The position numbers were made by a program, and so were the translations under genes. Positions 43,165-57,066 of a stretch of 64,000 nt of DNA are shown here, piece after piece. Source of the DNA: Pseudomonas grandcourensis (GTDB lineage Bacteria; Pseudomonadota; Gammaproteobacteria; Pseudomonadales; Pseudomonadaceae). The notes beneath the pieces were generated by a model that had not been told where the DNA came from, ran no database searches, and saw nothing but the letters and a program-made list of their open reading frames with translations. Within the stretch, counting starts at the first letter, position 1. Each line of letters opens with the position of its first letter. The DNA lies in assembly GCF_039909015.1 (NCBI RefSeq), contig NZ_CP150919.1, positions 6,699,688-6,763,687 of the forward strand, in the 5' to 3' direction.

Positions 43165-44997
43165 TTATTCCACAGTGACCGATTTCGCCAGGTTGCGCGG
43201 CTGGTCAACGTCGGTGCCCTTGAGTACGGCGACGTAGTACGACAGCAGTTGCAGCGGGATGGTGTAGAGAATCGGCGACAGGATGTCGTGGATGTGCGGC
43301 ATGTGCACCACGTGGGTGCCTTCACCGTTGGCCATGCCGGCCTTCTCGTCTGCGAAGACGATCAACTGGCCACCGCGGGCGCGGACTTCCTGAAGGTTGG
43401 ACTTCAGCTTCTCCAGCAGCTCGTTGTTCGGCGCCACAGTCACCACCGGCATGTCGTTATCCACAAGCGCCAACGGGCCGTGTTTCAGCTCGCCGGCCGG
43501 ATAGGCTTCGGCGTGGATGTAGGAAATTTCCTTGAGCTTGAGTGCCCCTTCCATCGCCACCGGGAACTGCGCGCCACGGCCGAGGAACAGCGTGTGGTTT
43601 TTCTCGGCGAACAGCTCGGAGATTTTTTCCACGGTGGTGTCCATGGCCAGCGCCTCGCCCAGACGGGTCGGCAAACGACGCAGTTCTTCGACCAGCGTCG
43701 CTTCAACGCCTTTGGCCAAGGTGCCACGAACCTGGCCCAAAGAAAGCGTCAGCAACAACAGGCCAACCAGTTGCGTGGTGAAGGCTTTGGTCGATGCCAC
43801 ACCGATTTCGCGACCGGCCTGGGTCAACAGGGTCAGATCGGACTCACGCACCAGCGAGCTGATGCCGACGTTGCAGATCGCCAGGCTGGCCAGGAAGCCC
43901 AGCTCCTTGGCGTTGCGCAGCGCGGCCAGGGTGTCGGCGGTTTCGCCAGACTGGGAAATGGTCACGAACAAGGTGTCCGGCTGCACCACCACCTTGCGGT
44001 AGCGGAACTCACTGGCGACTTCGACCTGGCAAGGAATGCCCGCCAGCTCTTCGAGCCAGTAACGCGCGACCATGCCGGCGTGGTAGCTGGTGCCGCACGC
44101 GACTATCTGTACGTTACGCACTTTGGCGAACAGCTCGGCAGCCTGTGGGCCGAATGCCTGTACCAGCACCTGGTTCTGGCTCAGGCGACCTTCCAGAGTG
44201 CGCTGCACCACAGACGGTTGCTCGTGGATTTCCTTGAGCATGAAGTGGCGGAACTCGCCCTTATCAGCGGCTTCGGCGCCGTCGCGATACTGCACGGCTT
44301 CGCGCTCGACAGCCTTGCCGTCAACGTCCCAGATCTGCACGCTGTCGCGGCGGATTTCGGCGATATCGCCTTCTTCCAGGTACATGAAGCGGTCGGTGAC
44401 CTGACGCAGGGCCAACTGGTCGGACGCCAGGAAGTTTTCCCCCAGGCCCAGGCCGATCACCAGCGGACTGCCGCTGCGGGCTGCGACCAGTCGATCAGGT
44501 TGCTTCATGCTGATGACTGCCAGGCCATAAGCGCCGTGCAGTTCTTTGACAGTTGCCTTGAGGGCCACGGTCAGGTCGCTCAGATCCTTGAGTTTGTGGT
44601 TCAGCAGGTGAGCGATGACTTCGGTGTCGGTATCCGAGGTGAACACATAACCCAGGGCCTTGAGTTGTTCACGCAGGGCTTCGTGGTTTTCGATGATGCC
44701 GTTGTGCACCACCGCCAGGTCACCGGAGAAATGCGGGTGGGCATTGCGCTCGCACGGCGCACCGTGAGTGGCCCAGCGGGTGTGGGCAATGCCCAGACGC
44801 CCAAGCAGTGGCTCGGCGGCCAGTGCTTGTTCCAGCTCACTGACCTTGCCCGGGCGACGCACGCGCTCGAGTTTTTCGTCGTTGGTGTAGACCGCCACGC
44901 CGGCGCTGTCATACCCGCGGTATTCCAGACGCTTCAGGCCTTCGACCAGGATGGCGGTGATGTTACGTTCTGCGACTGCGCCGACAATTCCACACAT
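43165..44997 (-). CDS. glmS: Glutamine-fructose-6-phosphate aminotransferase
   Basis: A 610-residue enzyme that makes glucosamine-6-phosphate, the first step towards UDP-GlcNAc for cell wall and LPS. The N-terminal glutaminase domain starts [10 protein letters not shown] with Cys2 as nucleophile; RWATHG and the GNGIIEN-like HNGIIEN follow. Two SIS domains bind the sugar ([50 protein letters not shown]). It ends [11 protein letters not shown] as the family does. It follows glmR by one base on the same strand, so they likely share a transcript. No glmS ribozyme is expected in pseudomonads, and none is seen. Confidence 0.97.
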   Translation of the reverse strand: MCGIVGAVAERNITAILVEGLKRLEYRGYDSAGVAVYTNDEKLERVRRPGKVSELEQALAAEPLLGRLGIAHTRWATHGAPCERNAHPHFSGDLAVVHNGIIENHEALREQLKALGYVFTSDTDTEVIAHLLNHKLKDLSDLTVALKATVKELHGAYGLAVISMKQPDRLVAARSGSPLVIGLGLGENFLASDQLALRQVTDRFMYLEEGDIAEIRRDSVQIWDVDGKAVEREAVQYRDGAEAADKGEFRHFMLKEIHEQPSVVQRTLEGRLSQNQVLVQAFGPQAAELFAKVRNVQIVACGTSYHAGMVARYWLEELAGIPCQVEVASEFRYRKVVVQPDTLFVTISQSGETADTLAALRNAKELGFLASLAICNVGISSLVRESDLTLLTQAGREIGVASTKAFTTQLVGLLLLTLSLGQVRGTLAKGVEATLVEELRRLPTRLGEALAMDTTVEKISELFAEKNHTLFLGRGAQFPVAMEGALKLKEISYIHAEAYPAGELKHGPLALVDNDMPVVTVAPNNELLEKLKSNLQEVRARGGQLIVFADEKAGMANGEGTHVVHMPHIHDILSPILYTIPLQLLSYYVAVLKGTDVDQPRNLAKSVTVE

Positions 44998-44998
44998 G

Positions 44999-45775
44999 CT
45001 ATTTCTCCTGACTGACAGCCGCGCAAATCAAAGTGATGCCGCGGGCCTGAATCTGATCGCGAGCCTCAAGTGGCAGGCGTTCATCGGTAATAAGGGTATG
45101 GACACTGCTCCAGGGCAGCTCCAGGTTGGGAATCTTGCGGCCGATCTTGTCGGCCTCCACCATCACGACCACTTCGCGGGCGACTTCGGCCATGACCCGG
45201 CTCAGCCCGAGCAGTTCGTTGAAGGTGGTTGTACCGCGAATCAGATCGATGCCATCGGCGCCGATGAACAGCTGGTCGAAGTCGTAGGAGCGTAGTACCT
45301 GCTCGGCGACCTGCCCCTGAAAGGACTCGGAATGCGGGTCCCAGGTACCACCGGTCATCAACAGCACCGGTTCGTGCTCGAGTTCGCTCAGGGCGTTGGC
45401 GACATGCAGCGAGTTGGTCATCACCACCAGGCCGGGTTGCTGTCCGAGTTCCGGGATCATGGAGGCGGTGGTACTGCCACTGTCGATAATGATCCGCGCA
45501 TGCTCGCGAATCCGCGCAACGGCGGCACGGGCAATGGCTTGCTTGTACTTGGAAACCGGCTGACCGAGGTCCGCGACCAGTTCCTGAGGCATGGTGATCG
45601 CCCCGCCGTAACGACGCAGCAACAGACCATTGCTTTCAAGCGCCGCCAGATCCTTGCGAATCGTAACTTCCGACGTTTCGAAGCGCTTGGCCAACTCATC
45701 CACACTGACTTCGCCCTGCTCATTGAGCAAGGCGAGGATATTATGACGACGCTGTGGTGTGTTGCGCTTCGACAT
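44999..45775 (-). CDS. glmR: DeoR-family regulator GlmR
   Basis: A 258-residue DeoR/GlpR-type regulator, named GlmR in P. aeruginosa where the same gene precedes glmS and affects amino-sugar metabolism and antibiotic tolerance. The N-terminal helix-turn-helix is [22 protein letters not shown] (slightly longer motif, residues ~20-41), followed by LLRRYGGA and a sugar-phosphate sensing domain ([34 protein letters not shown]). The frame extends upstream to 45817, but the family start [10 protein letters not shown] is at 45775. Its ribosome site is weak. Confidence 0.92.
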   Translation of the reverse strand: MSKRNTPQRRHNILALLNEQGEVSVDELAKRFETSEVTIRKDLAALESNGLLLRRYGGAITMPQELVADLGQPVSKYKQAIARAAVARIREHARIIIDSGSTTASMIPELGQQPGLVVMTNSLHVANALSELEHEPVLLMTGGTWDPHSESFQGQVAEQVLRSYDFDQLFIGADGIDLIRGTTTFNELLGLSRVMAEVAREVVVMVEADKIGRKIPNLELPWSSVHTLITDERLPLEARDQIQARGITLICAAVSQEK

Positions 45776-45976
45776 GAGCTGGCAAGTTTCGTTTCGAAAG
45801 ATAACGGAAGCAATCAAAACCTATCAGCGAAACTTCGTCAAGCGCCAAGCGATAAAAATGGCTGTGGATAACTTGCTCGCGATGGGTGTGAACGATGATG
45901 CATTCTTTCTGGAAAAATGCGTCGCTCTCGAATTCATCGCGAGCAAGCTCGCTCCTACAAAGGAGTTGTGGATAAC
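45776..45976. other. glmR-glmU intergenic region with two DnaA boxes and a REP copy
   Basis: This 200-base gap holds perfect DnaA nonamers at 45863-45871 and 45967-45975 (TGTGGATAA) and a single REP copy (CATCGCGAGCAAGCTCGCTCC, 45934-45961). No gene is seen. The glmR promoter must lie here. Confidence 0.8.
45934..45961. repeat. Single REP palindrome
   Basis: One copy of CATCGCGAGCAAGCTCGCTCC next to glmU, flanked by DnaA boxes. Confidence 0.8.
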
Positions 45977-47344
45977 TCAGCTCTTCTTGATCTTCTCCGG
46001 CCGCTTCCAGCCATCGATGTTCTTCTGACGACCACGCCCGATAGCCAACTGGGATTTATCCACAGTCGAGGTAATGGTCGAACCGGCCGCCGTGGTCGCA
46101 CCGTCCAGGATATCCACAGGCGCTACCAACGAGTTGTTGGAACCGATGAACACGTCTTCACCCAGCACGGTTTTCCACTTGTTGGCGCCATCGTAGTTGC
46201 AGGTGATGGTGCCAGCACCGATGTTGGTACGCGCCCCTACTTCGGCATCGCCCAGATAAGTCAGGTGCCCGGCCTTGGCGCCTTCGCCCAGGTGAGCGTT
46301 CTTCAACTCGACGAAGTTACCCACATGGGCCCGGGCTTCCAGCACGGTACCGGGACGCAGACGTGCAAACGGGCCGGCATCGCTGCCTTCACCCAAAATG
46401 GCACCTTCGATATGGCTGTTGGCCTTAATGACCACGCCTTTGCGCAGGGTGCTGTCCTTGATCACGCAGTTCGGGCCGATCACCACGTCATCTTCAATGA
46501 CGACTTTGCCTTCAAGGATCACGTTGATGTCGATCAGCACGTCGCGGCCCACGATCACGTCTCCACGCACGTCGAATCGTGCCGGGTCGCGCAGCGTCAC
46601 ACCTTGAGCCATCAAACGGCGCCCGGCGCGCAATTGATAATGCCGTTCCAGTTCGGATAGCTGCTTGCGGTCATTGGCGCCCTGCACTTCCATGGCGTCG
46701 TGCGGTTGCTCGGTGGACACCGCCAGTCCATCGCTCACGGCCATGGCAATGATGTCGGTCAGGTAGTACTCGCCCTGGGCGTTGTTATTGGAGAGTCGAC
46801 TCATCCAGTCGCCAAGACGGGCAAAAGGCAAGGCCAGAATGCCGGTATTACCTTCGGTGATCTTGCGTTCGGCTTCATTGGCATCTTTCTGTTCGACGAT
46901 GGCGGCAACCTTGCCGGCGGCATCACGAACAATGCGGCCGTAACCGGTCGGGTCATCCAGTTCGACAGTGAGCAAGCCCAACTGCTGTGGACCCACCTGC
47001 TTGAGCAGGCGCTGCAGGGTTTCGACCTCGATCAACGGCACATCACCGTAGAGCACCAGCACAGTGTCGGACTGAATGAACGGCACTGCCTGAGCAACGG
47101 CGTGACCGGTACCCAGCTGTTTATCCTGCAGGACGAAATTCAGGTCATCCGCTGCCAGGCGCTCGCGCACGGCATCTGCACCGTGACCGATCACGACGTG
47201 GATGCGCTGTGGATCAAGTTGCCGGGCGCTGTGGATAACATGGCCAAGCATTGAGTTGCCGGCAATCGGGTGCAAGACTTTCGGCAAAGCGGAACGCATG
47301 CGCGTGCCTTGGCCAGCAGCAAGAATAACGATTTCAAGAGACAT
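45977..47344 (-). CDS. glmU: Bifunctional GlmU uridyltransferase/acetyltransferase
   Basis: A 455-residue enzyme that acetylates glucosamine-1-phosphate and then forms UDP-GlcNAc. The N-terminal pyrophosphorylase has [18 protein letters not shown] and YGDVPLI; the C-terminal left-handed beta-helix has many hexapeptides ([19 protein letters not shown]) and acetyltransferase residues in [20 protein letters not shown] perfect DnaA box overlaps its 3' end (46057-46065) and another its 5' part (47230-47238). It follows the atp operon terminator and precedes glmR, as is usual in pseudomonads. Confidence 0.97.
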   Translation of the reverse strand: MSLEIVILAAGQGTRMRSALPKVLHPIAGNSMLGHVIHSARQLDPQRIHVVIGHGADAVRERLAADDLNFVLQDKQLGTGHAVAQAVPFIQSDTVLVLYGDVPLIEVETLQRLLKQVGPQQLGLLTVELDDPTGYGRIVRDAAGKVAAIVEQKDANEAERKITEGNTGILALPFARLGDWMSRLSNNNAQGEYYLTDIIAMAVSDGLAVSTEQPHDAMEVQGANDRKQLSELERHYQLRAGRRLMAQGVTLRDPARFDVRGDVIVGRDVLIDINVILEGKVVIEDDVVIGPNCVIKDSTLRKGVVIKANSHIEGAILGEGSDAGPFARLRPGTVLEARAHVGNFVELKNAHLGEGAKAGHLTYLGDAEVGARTNIGAGTITCNYDGANKWKTVLGEDVFIGSNNSLVAPVDILDGATTAAGSTITSTVDKSQLAIGRGRQKNIDGWKRPEKIKKS

Positions 47345-47403
47345 GACTGGCTACCAATCCTGGGTGGTCAGCGGCTGCGACCAGGTTGTAAAAGTCGGAA
47401 AAG

Positions 47404-47432
47404 AAAAAAGGGTAGCCGAGGCTACCCTTTTT
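47404..47432 (-). terminator. Terminator of the ATP synthase operon
   Basis: AAAAAGGGTAGCC-GAG-GGCTACCCTTTTT-type hairpin 25 bases after the atpC stop, with a T-run in the transcript direction. Confidence 0.92.
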
Positions 47433-47457
47433 AATCAATCACACAACAAGTGCTGCC

Positions 47458-47883
47458 TTAGTGGCCGAACTTCTTGCGGATCTGCTGGACGGTGCGCAGC
47501 TGAGCTGCAGCCTCGGCCAGACGTGCGGCAGCAGAACCGTAATCGAATTCCGCGCCTCGCTCATGCAAGGCTTTCTCGGCAGCCTTAACGGCTTCCAAAG
47601 CTGCGGCTTCGTCCAGGTCGGCAGCACGTTGCACGGTGTCGGCAAGAACCTTGACCATGTTCGGCTGCACTTCGAGGAAACCACCGGAGATGTAATACAC
47701 CTCCTCTTCCCCGCCCTGCTTGACCAGGCGGATCGGACCTGGCTTCAGATTAGTGATCAGCGGCGCGTGACCCAGAGCGATACCAAGATCACCCAGTGCA
47801 CCGTGCGCAATCACCATCTCGACCAGACCGGAAAAGATTTCTCCTTCCGCGCTGACGATATCGCAATGGACTGTCATAGCCAT
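47458..47883 (-). CDS. atpC: ATP synthase F1 epsilon subunit
   Basis: A 141-residue subunit of the F1 central stalk, regulating ATP hydrolysis. The N-terminal beta-sandwich ([52 protein letters not shown]) is followed by a two-helix C-terminal domain rich in Ala and Glu. It is last in the operon, 45 bases after atpD. Confidence 0.97.
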   Translation of the reverse strand: MAMTVHCDIVSAEGEIFSGLVEMVIAHGALGDLGIALGHAPLITNLKPGPIRLVKQGGEEEVYYISGGFLEVQPNMVKVLADTVQRAADLDEAAALEAVKAAEKALHERGAEFDYGSAAARLAEAAAQLRTVQQIRKKFGH

Positions 47884-47928
47884 CTGATTGCCTCAACCTA
47901 AATTAGCGCCCGTTGCCGGGCGCCGGGA

Positions 47929-49335
<1,407 letters not shown>

Positions 49336-50196
49336 TTAAACCGCGGCAGCGCCGCCGACGATTTCCGAGATCTCTTGGGTGATCGCAGCCTGACGCGCCT
49401 TGTTGTAGACCAGCTGCAAATCGCTGATCAAATCACCGGCGTTGTCGGTAGCGTTCTTCATCGCGATCATCCGCGCAGCTTGTTCAGCCGCGTTGTTCTC
49501 GACCACCGCCTGGTAGACCTGCGACTCCACGTAACGGACCATCAAGCCGTCCAGCAGCTCCTTGGCATCCGGTTCGTAGAGATAGTCCCAGTGGTGCTTG
49601 AGGTCTTGATCCGGGGTTGCCACCAGTGGAATCAACTGCTCCACGGTAGGCTGTTGCGTCATGGTGTTGATGAACTTGTTGGATACCACGGACAGGCGGT
49701 CAATACGGCCGTCCAGGTAGGCATCCAGCATCACCTTGACGCTGCCGATCAGATCATTGATCGACGGCTCTTCACCCAGGTGGCTGATAGCTGCAACGAC
49801 GTTACCGCCGAAGTTGCGGAAAAAGGCCGCACCCTTGCTACCAACGACACACAGATCGATCTCGACGCCGTTTTCGCGGTTTACCGCCATGTCCTTGACC
49901 AGGGCCTTGAACAGGTTGGTGTTCAAGCCGCCGCACAGACCACGGTCACTGCTCACTACGACATAACCAACACGCTTGATTTCGCGGTCGATCATGAACG
50001 GGTGGCGGTATTCCGGGTTGGCGTTGGCCAGATGCCCAATTACCTGGCGGATACGCTCCGCATAAGGACGGCTAGCAGCCATGCGCATTTGTGCCTTGCG
50101 CATTTTGCTGACCGCCACTTTTTCCATGGCGCTGGTAATCTTTTGCGTGCTTTTGATGCTCGCAATCTTACTGCGAATCTCTTTTGCGCCTGCCAT
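49336..50196 (-). CDS. atpG: ATP synthase F1 gamma subunit
   Basis: A 286-residue rotor shaft subunit. The N- and C-terminal helices form the coiled coil ([20 protein letters not shown] and [18 protein letters not shown]) and the central part has the conserved [15 protein letters not shown]. It lies between atpA and atpD with short gaps. Confidence 0.97.
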   Translation of the reverse strand: MAGAKEIRSKIASIKSTQKITSAMEKVAVSKMRKAQMRMAASRPYAERIRQVIGHLANANPEYRHPFMIDREIKRVGYVVVSSDRGLCGGLNTNLFKALVKDMAVNRENGVEIDLCVVGSKGAAFFRNFGGNVVAAISHLGEEPSINDLIGSVKVMLDAYLDGRIDRLSVVSNKFINTMTQQPTVEQLIPLVATPDQDLKHHWDYLYEPDAKELLDGLMVRYVESQVYQAVVENNAAEQAARMIAMKNATDNAGDLISDLQLVYNKARQAAITQEISEIVGGAAAV

Positions 50197-50246
50197 GTAA
50201 CACCTATCAGGTTAGCAAGCGGGAGCCTTGCGGCTCCCGCTGCGGC

Positions 50247-51791
50247 TTACCAGGTTTGGGTGGCCTTGAACTTCTCGATACCGGCTTTCATGCCAGCGTC
50301 GATTTCGTCATTGAAGTCACCTTTCACGTTGATCTTCGCCATCAAATCGGCGTGATCGCGGTTGAAGAAAGCAATCAGCGCTTGCTCGAAGCTGCCGATC
50401 TTGGCGATTTCAACGTCAGTCAGGAACCCACGCTCAGCGGCATACAGCGACAGCGCCATGTCAGCGATCGACATTGGTGCGTATTGCTTCTGCTTCATCA
50501 GCTCGGTAACGCGCTGACCATGCTCAAGTTGCTTACGGGTCGCTTCGTCCAGGTCAGAAGCGAACTGGGCGAATGCCGCCAGTTCACGGTACTGAGCCAG
50601 AGCGGTACGGATACCACCGGACAGCTTCTTGATGATCTTGGTCTGAGCGGCACCACCCACACGGGATACCGAAACACCGGCGTTCACTGCAGGGCGGATG
50701 CCCGAGTTGAACATGGCCGATTCCAGGAAGATCTGACCGTCGGTGATGGAAATCACGTTGGTCGGAACGAACGCGGAAACGTCGCCAGCCTGGGTTTCGA
50801 TGATCGGCAGTGCGGTCAGGGAACCGGTTTTGCCGGTCACTGCGCCGTTGGTGAACTTCTCTACGTATTCTTCCGAAACGCGGGATGCGCGCTCCAGCAG
50901 ACGGGAGTGGAGATAGAACACGTCGCCTGGGTAAGCTTCACGGCCTGGTGGACGGCGCAGCAGCAGGGAAATCTGGCGGTAAGCCACTGCTTGCTTGGAC
51001 AGATCGTCATAAACGATCAGCGCGTCTTCACCGCGGTCGCGGAAGAATTCACCCATGGTGCAACCGGAGTACGGTGCCAGGAATTGCAGCGCAGGAGATT
51101 CCGAAGCACTGGCAGCCACGATGATCGTGTTGGCCAGGGCGCCGTTTTCTTCCAGCTTGCGAACCACGTTGGCGATGGTCGATTGCTTCTGACCGATCGC
51201 TACGTAGACGCAGTAGATGCCGCTGTTCTTCTGGTTGATGATCGCGTCGATCGCCAGAGCGGTTTTACCGATCTGACGGTCACCGATGATCAGCTCACGC
51301 TGGCCACGGCCGACAGGGATCATGGCATCGACAGCCTTGTAGCCAGTCTGTACAGGCTGGTCTACCGACTTACGCCAGATCACGCCTGGAGCAACTTTCT
51401 CGACCGCGTCGGTCTCGGTGTTGCCCAGTGGACCTTTGCCGTCAACAGGGTTACCCAGTGCGTCGACTACGCGACCCAGCAGTTCCTTACCAACCGGAAC
51501 TTCCAGGATGCGGCCGGTGCACTTGGCGCTCATGCCTTCAGCCAGAGACTGGTATGCGCCCAATACAACGGCACCTACGGAGTCTTGCTCCAGGTTGAGG
51601 GCCATACCGAAGACGCCGCCCGGAAACTCGATCATCTCGCCGTACATTACGTCGGCCAGACCGTGAATCCGCACGATACCGTCAGATACGCTGACGACAG
51701 TGCCTTCGTTACGGGCTTGGGAGGTCACATCGAGCTTGTCGATGCGGCCCTTGATAATTTCACTTATTTCGGAAGGATTGAGTTGCTGCAT
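50247..51791 (-). CDS. atpA: ATP synthase F1 alpha subunit
   Basis: A 514-residue non-catalytic nucleotide-binding subunit. The P-loop is GDRQIGKT, followed by [14 protein letters not shown], the [13 protein letters not shown] region, [27 protein letters not shown] and the [11 protein letters not shown] signature. It follows atpH by 21 bases. A very long antisense frame over this gene is a codon-bias artefact. Confidence 0.98.
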   Translation of the reverse strand: MQQLNPSEISEIIKGRIDKLDVTSQARNEGTVVSVSDGIVRIHGLADVMYGEMIEFPGGVFGMALNLEQDSVGAVVLGAYQSLAEGMSAKCTGRILEVPVGKELLGRVVDALGNPVDGKGPLGNTETDAVEKVAPGVIWRKSVDQPVQTGYKAVDAMIPVGRGQRELIIGDRQIGKTALAIDAIINQKNSGIYCVYVAIGQKQSTIANVVRKLEENGALANTIIVAASASESPALQFLAPYSGCTMGEFFRDRGEDALIVYDDLSKQAVAYRQISLLLRRPPGREAYPGDVFYLHSRLLERASRVSEEYVEKFTNGAVTGKTGSLTALPIIETQAGDVSAFVPTNVISITDGQIFLESAMFNSGIRPAVNAGVSVSRVGGAAQTKIIKKLSGGIRTALAQYRELAAFAQFASDLDEATRKQLEHGQRVTELMKQKQYAPMSIADMALSLYAAERGFLTDVEIAKIGSFEQALIAFFNRDHADLMAKINVKGDFNDEIDAGMKAGIEKFKATQTW

Positions 51792-51812
51792 TGCTCTGCT
51801 GCCCCTTCAAAC

Positions 51813-52349
51813 TCAAGATTTCAATGCTTCGGCAAGTTTCGCGATTTTGCCGCGAATCGAGCCATCGATAACCAGGTCGCCGGCGCGGATGACGACACCA
51901 CCAATAAGGGCAGCGTCCTCCGCAACTTGCAGGCGCACTTCCCGGTTGAGTCGTGCACTGAGAACCTTGGCGAGTTTGTCTTGCTGTTCTTGGTTCAATG
52001 CGAAAGCACTGGTGACTTCAACGTCTACCGATTTCTCTTGTTCGGCCTTGTACAGGTCGAACAGAGCGGCGATCTCCGGCAACAGCGGGAGACGGTCGTT
52101 TTCGGCAACGACGTGGATGAAGTTCTGTGCCTTGGCATCAAACTTGTCGCCGCACACGTCAATAAACGTGGCGGCCTTTTCTGCGCTCGTCAGTCGCGGG
52201 GCCTTGAGCACGCGCTGCATGGTGTCGTCTTCCGACACCGCTGCAGCCAGGCCGAGCATGGCTGACCAATTGGCCAGTTGCTGGTGGGCCTGAGCGTGCT
52301 CGAAGGCCGCCTTAGCGTAAGGTCGGGCCAACGTGGTCAGTTCTGCCAT
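51813..52349 (-). CDS. atpH: ATP synthase F1 delta subunit
   Basis: A 178-residue peripheral-stalk protein that fixes F1 to the b subunits. The N-terminal helical bundle starts [14 protein letters not shown], and the C-terminal signature [20 protein letters not shown] is clear. It is 12 bases after atpF. Confidence 0.96.
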   Translation of the reverse strand: MAELTTLARPYAKAAFEHAQAHQQLANWSAMLGLAAAVSEDDTMQRVLKAPRLTSAEKAATFIDVCGDKFDAKAQNFIHVVAENDRLPLLPEIAALFDLYKAEQEKSVDVEVTSAFALNQEQQDKLAKVLSARLNREVRLQVAEDAALIGGVVIRAGDLVIDGSIRGKIAKLAEALKS

Positions 52350-52361
52350 GATCGCCCTCGC

Positions 52362-52832
52362 TTAGATTTCAGCAGCCAGTTGGTTAACCAGCTCTGCGTG
52401 CGCGTTTTGATCGATTGTGGCACCCAGGATCTTCTCGGCGCCGCCGACTGCCAGCAAGCCCACTTGGGCACGCAGCGCGTCTTTGACACTGTTCAGTTCC
52501 TGTTCGATCTCGGCCTGAGCCTGAACCTTCACACGGTCAGCGTCGATACGGGCTTTTTCAACAGCCTCTTCGACAATCTGGTTACCGCGTTTCTTGGCTT
52601 GCTCGATGATTTCAGCTGCCTGAGCTTTCGCTTCGCGCAGTTGCTGACCCGCTTTCTCTTGGGCCAACTCCAGGTCGCGAGCTGCACGGCTGGCAGCGTC
52701 CAGACCATCAGCGATCTTCTTTTGACGTTCGTGCAGAGCCGCAATGACCGGAGGCCATACGAACTTCATGCAGAACAGTACAAAAATCAGGAACGCAACG
52801 GACTGGCCAATCAGGGTCGCATTAATGTTCAC
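52362..52832 (-). CDS. atpF: ATP synthase Fo b subunit
   Basis: A 156-residue protein with one N-terminal membrane segment ([19 protein letters not shown]) and a long charged helix rich in Ala, Glu and Lys. Two copies form the peripheral stalk that links Fo to the delta subunit. Confidence 0.96.
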   Translation of the reverse strand: MNINATLIGQSVAFLIFVLFCMKFVWPPVIAALHERQKKIADGLDAASRAARDLELAQEKAGQQLREAKAQAAEIIEQAKKRGNQIVEEAVEKARIDADRVKVQAQAEIEQELNSVKDALRAQVGLLAVGGAEKILGATIDQNAHAELVNQLAAEI

Positions 52833-52890
52833 GCCAACACCTCGCAGTTACGTTGTCCATCACACCAAATTACCCGGAAGATCCGAGTAA

Positions 52891-53163
<273 letters not shown>

Positions 53164-53235
53164 TTACGTCGTATGGTTTAGGTTTTTTAGATTAAAGCGG
53201 TAAAACAAATCGTTTCAGATGCCCCGTAAGGAGCC

Positions 53236-53257
53236 CCTTCCCGTTTTACCGGGAAGG
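53236..53257 (-). promoter_or_regulatory. Hairpin in the atpB-atpE intercistronic region
   Basis: CCTTCCCG and CGGGAAGG form an 8-bp stem within the 133-base gap. No T-run follows; it may stabilise or process the atpE message, which must be made in excess. Confidence 0.5.
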
Positions 53258-53281
53258 ACATCAGACTAGTCGAGACTGGTC

Positions 53282-54575
<1,294 letters not shown>

Positions 54576-54649
54576 CACTTTTACTCTCCAATGGTCGGCT
54601 GCCGAAATTCAATAACTTGGCATAATTTGTGCCGACAAAATGCGCGCAG

Positions 54650-54678
54650 AGTATAGGGGCGGTTCTGCCCCTATTCAA
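54650..54678 (-). promoter_or_regulatory. Sigma-70-type promoter of the atp operon
   Basis: On the minus strand, TTGAAT (54673-54678) and TATACT (54650-54655) are separated by exactly 17 bases, about 75 bases before atpI. Confidence 0.7.
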
Positions 54679-54723
54679 CTGTCAGGTAGTGATTTCCGAC
54701 TGCGCGCTACATGAGGAAATGTT

Positions 54724-55596
54724 TCAGCGGATATGTGCAAGTACGCCTTGAAGCTCATCCAGTGAGTTGTAGCCAATCACCAGTTGCCCTTTACCCTTCT
54801 TACCGTGGCGGATCTGCACCGCAGAGCCTAGGCGCTCGGCCAGGCGCTGTTCGAGACGGGCGATATCCGGGTCCGGTTTTGCCGCTTCAACAGGCTCCGG
54901 TTTACCACTCAACCACTGACGAACCAGTGCCTCGGTTTGGCGCACGGTCAGCCCGCGTGCGACAACATGTCGCGCCCCTTCAACCTGTTGAATTTCCGGC
55001 AACCCGAGCAAAGCACGGGCATGACCCATTTCCAGGTCGCCGTGGGACAACATGGTCTTGATGACTTCCGGCAAGGAAATCAGGCGCAACAGGTTGGCCA
55101 CGGTCACCCGCGACTTGCCCACAGCTTCGGCCACCTGTTGCTGGGTCAGCTGGAACTCCTGCTGCAAACGCTGCAAGGCCACCGCTTCTTCAATCGGATT
55201 CAGGTCTTCGCGCTGGATGTTCTCGATCAGCGCGATGGCGATTGCGGTTTCATCGGGCACATCGCGAACCATCGCCGGGATCGTTTCCTGCCCGGCTTGC
55301 TGGCTGGCGCGCCAGCGACGTTCGCCGGCAATGATCTCGAAGCGGCCGCTGCCGATCGGGCGAACCACGATGGGCTGCATGACGCCCTGAGCCCTGATCG
55401 ACTGCGCCAGCTCTTCGAGCGCCTGCGGATCCATGTCACGACGCGGCTGGTACTTGCCGCGCTGGAGCAGATCCAGGGGAAGGTGCTGCAGCTCACGCTG
55501 ATCGGCTTGCGCCGCTTGTTCTTCCAGCGAGCTGACAGTCGGACCACTCAACAGAGCATCCAGTCCACGTCCGAGACCTCGTTTCTTGACGGCCAT
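54724..55596 (-). CDS. parB: Chromosome partitioning protein ParB
   Basis: A 290-residue CTPase-type ParB that binds parS and spreads on DNA. Visible are RGLGRGLDAL at the start, the GERRWRASQQAG and ENIQREDLNPIEEA boxes of the N-terminal domain, the helix-turn-helix (TQQQVAEAVGKSRVTVANLLRL) and a short C-terminal dimerisation domain. It follows parA by 9 bases on the same strand. Candidate parS targets in this window are at 13579 and 24596. Confidence 0.97.
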   Translation of the reverse strand: MAVKKRGLGRGLDALLSGPTVSSLEEQAAQADQRELQHLPLDLLQRGKYQPRRDMDPQALEELAQSIRAQGVMQPIVVRPIGSGRFEIIAGERRWRASQQAGQETIPAMVRDVPDETAIAIALIENIQREDLNPIEEAVALQRLQQEFQLTQQQVAEAVGKSRVTVANLLRLISLPEVIKTMLSHGDLEMGHARALLGLPEIQQVEGARHVVARGLTVRQTEALVRQWLSGKPEPVEAAKPDPDIARLEQRLAERLGSAVQIRHGKKGKGQLVIGYNSLDELQGVLAHIR

Positions 55597-55605
55597 GGGG
55601 ATTCC

Positions 55606-56403
55606 TTAAGTTGCCTGAGCAGCGGCGATGCGTGAGTTTTTGCGTTGACGACGAACCATTTCGCCCGCCAATGCCAGATAGGCAACGGCGCCTCGCGATG
55701 CTTTGTCGTACGCCAGCGCCGGCATGCCGTAGCTTGGCGCTTCGGCCAGACGGATGTTGCGCGGAATGACGGTGTCGTAGAGCTGCTCGCCGAAGTGTTC
55801 CTTGAGCTGCGCCGAGACATCGTTCATCAGGCTCAGGCGCGGGTCGTACATCGTACGCAGCAAGCCTTCGACCTTGAGGTTCGGGTTCAGCAGTTCAGAG
55901 ATACGCTTGATGTTATCCACAAGATCGCTCAAGCCTTCGAGTGCGAAGTACTCGCACTGCATGGGGATAATGACCCCGTCGGCGGCAACCAGTGCGTTCA
56001 AGGTCAGCATCGACAGCGACGGCGGACAGTCGATCAAAATGTAATCGTAGTTTTCCCGGATCGGCGCCAGCGCGCTGCGCAGACGGCTTTCCTTCATCTG
56101 CATTTCCAGCAGCACCACTTCGGCCGCGGTGAGGTCACGGTTGGCCGGCAACAACTGGTAACCACCGTGTTCGGAGAAATGCATGGCCTGGGCCAGATCA
56201 CATTCTCCGATCAGCAGATCGTAGACCGAGTTTTCCAGGCCATGTTTATCCACACCGCTACCCATGGTGGCGTTGCCCTGTGGATCAAGATCGATCAACA
56301 GCACCCGACGCTTGGTCGCGACCAGGGATGCTGCGAGGTTGATGCAGGTGGTGGTTTTGCCCACGCCACCCTTTTGGTTCGCAATCGCGAATACCTTAGC
56401 CAT
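55606..56403 (-). CDS. parA: Chromosome partitioning ATPase ParA
   Basis: A 265-residue deviant-Walker ATPase. The P-loop is KGGVGKTTTCINLA, followed by DLDPQGNATMG and the DCPPSLSMLTLNAL box. It binds DNA as an ATP dimer and moves ParB-parS complexes from the origin. The start is set at 56403, at the conserved MAKVFAIANQKGG; the frame extends 6 codons further upstream. Two perfect DnaA boxes (55913, 56246) lie within the gene. Confidence 0.97.
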   Translation of the reverse strand: MAKVFAIANQKGGVGKTTTCINLAASLVATKRRVLLIDLDPQGNATMGSGVDKHGLENSVYDLLIGECDLAQAMHFSEHGGYQLLPANRDLTAAEVVLLEMQMKESRLRSALAPIRENYDYILIDCPPSLSMLTLNALVAADGVIIPMQCEYFALEGLSDLVDNIKRISELLNPNLKVEGLLRTMYDPRLSLMNDVSAQLKEHFGEQLYDTVIPRNIRLAEAPSYGMPALAYDKASRGAVAYLALAGEMVRRQRKNSRIAAAQAT

Positions 56404-56421
56404 TCTTGCTTGTGTTCCCAA

Positions 56422-57066
56422 TCATGCCGTGCGGCGCAGTATCAGCAGATGGCGTTGGCCTTGGCAACCAGGTACGGCCAGGGCGTGTTCGCTATCGAGG
56501 TGGAAGTCTGCCGGCAATGCTACCAGCTCATCGGCCGGATGAACGCCCTTCATTGCCAGCCAGCGTGTTTCGCTATCGCCGAGGTGGCGAGTCCAGTTGC
56601 TGAAGTTTTCCATGCTGCTGAACGCCCGGGAAATGATCCCGTTGAACGGCTGGGCAGGCTGGAACGCTTCGACGCGACTGTGGATAACTTGCAGGTTATC
56701 CAGTTTGAGTTCGAGTTTGACCTGGGTCAGGAAGCGGGTTTTCTTGCCGTTGCTGTCCAGGCAAGTCACCTGGGACTCGGGAAACAGGATCGCCAGCGGA
56801 ATGCCAGGCATGCCGCCGCCGCTGCCGACGTCGAGCCAGCGACCGTTTTCGATGAACGACATCACGCTCAGACTATCGAGCAAGTGACGGGAAACCATTT
56901 CGTCCGGATCACGCACGGCGGTGAGGTTGTAAGCCTTGTTCCATTTGATCAACAGGGCCAGGTAACCCAGCAGCTGTGCGTGCTGGGTTTCTGTCAGCGT
57001 GACACCGAGTTGGCGAGCACCTGTGGATAACTCTTCTGCGTGTTGCGAAGTGACCAACGAACTCAA
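56422..57066 (-). CDS. rsmG: 16S rRNA (guanine527-N7)-methyltransferase RsmG
   Basis: A 214-residue SAM methyltransferase (GidB). The central fold shows [38 protein letters not shown] and [12 protein letters not shown]. The start is a TTG at 57066 that overlaps the mnmG stop (TTGA); another TTG three codons later is possible, since no ATG is near. Coupled translation from mnmG would explain the weak start. DnaA boxes occur at 56679 and 57022. Confidence 0.95.
   Translation of the reverse strand: MSSLVTSQHAEELSTGARQLGVTLTETQHAQLLGYLALLIKWNKAYNLTAVRDPDEMVSRHLLDSLSVMSFIENGRWLDVGSGGGMPGIPLAILFPESQVTCLDSNGKKTRFLTQVKLELKLDNLQVIHSRVEAFQPAQPFNGIISRAFSSMENFSNWTRHLGDSETRWLAMKGVHPADELVALPADFHLDSEHALAVPGCQGQRHLLILRRTA

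Noticed and set aside
43305-43319. GCACCACGTGGGTGC as a possible parS
   Set aside because: It shares only the central CCACGTGG with parS; the arms do not match. It lies in glmS.
43156-45015. A 619-codon plus-strand frame over glmS
   Set aside because: Antisense shadow; glmS on the minus strand is certain.
50184-52265. A 693-codon open frame on the plus strand across atpA and atpH
   Set aside because: It is antisense to unmistakable ATP synthase genes and shows no domain; high G+C codon bias keeps antisense frames open.
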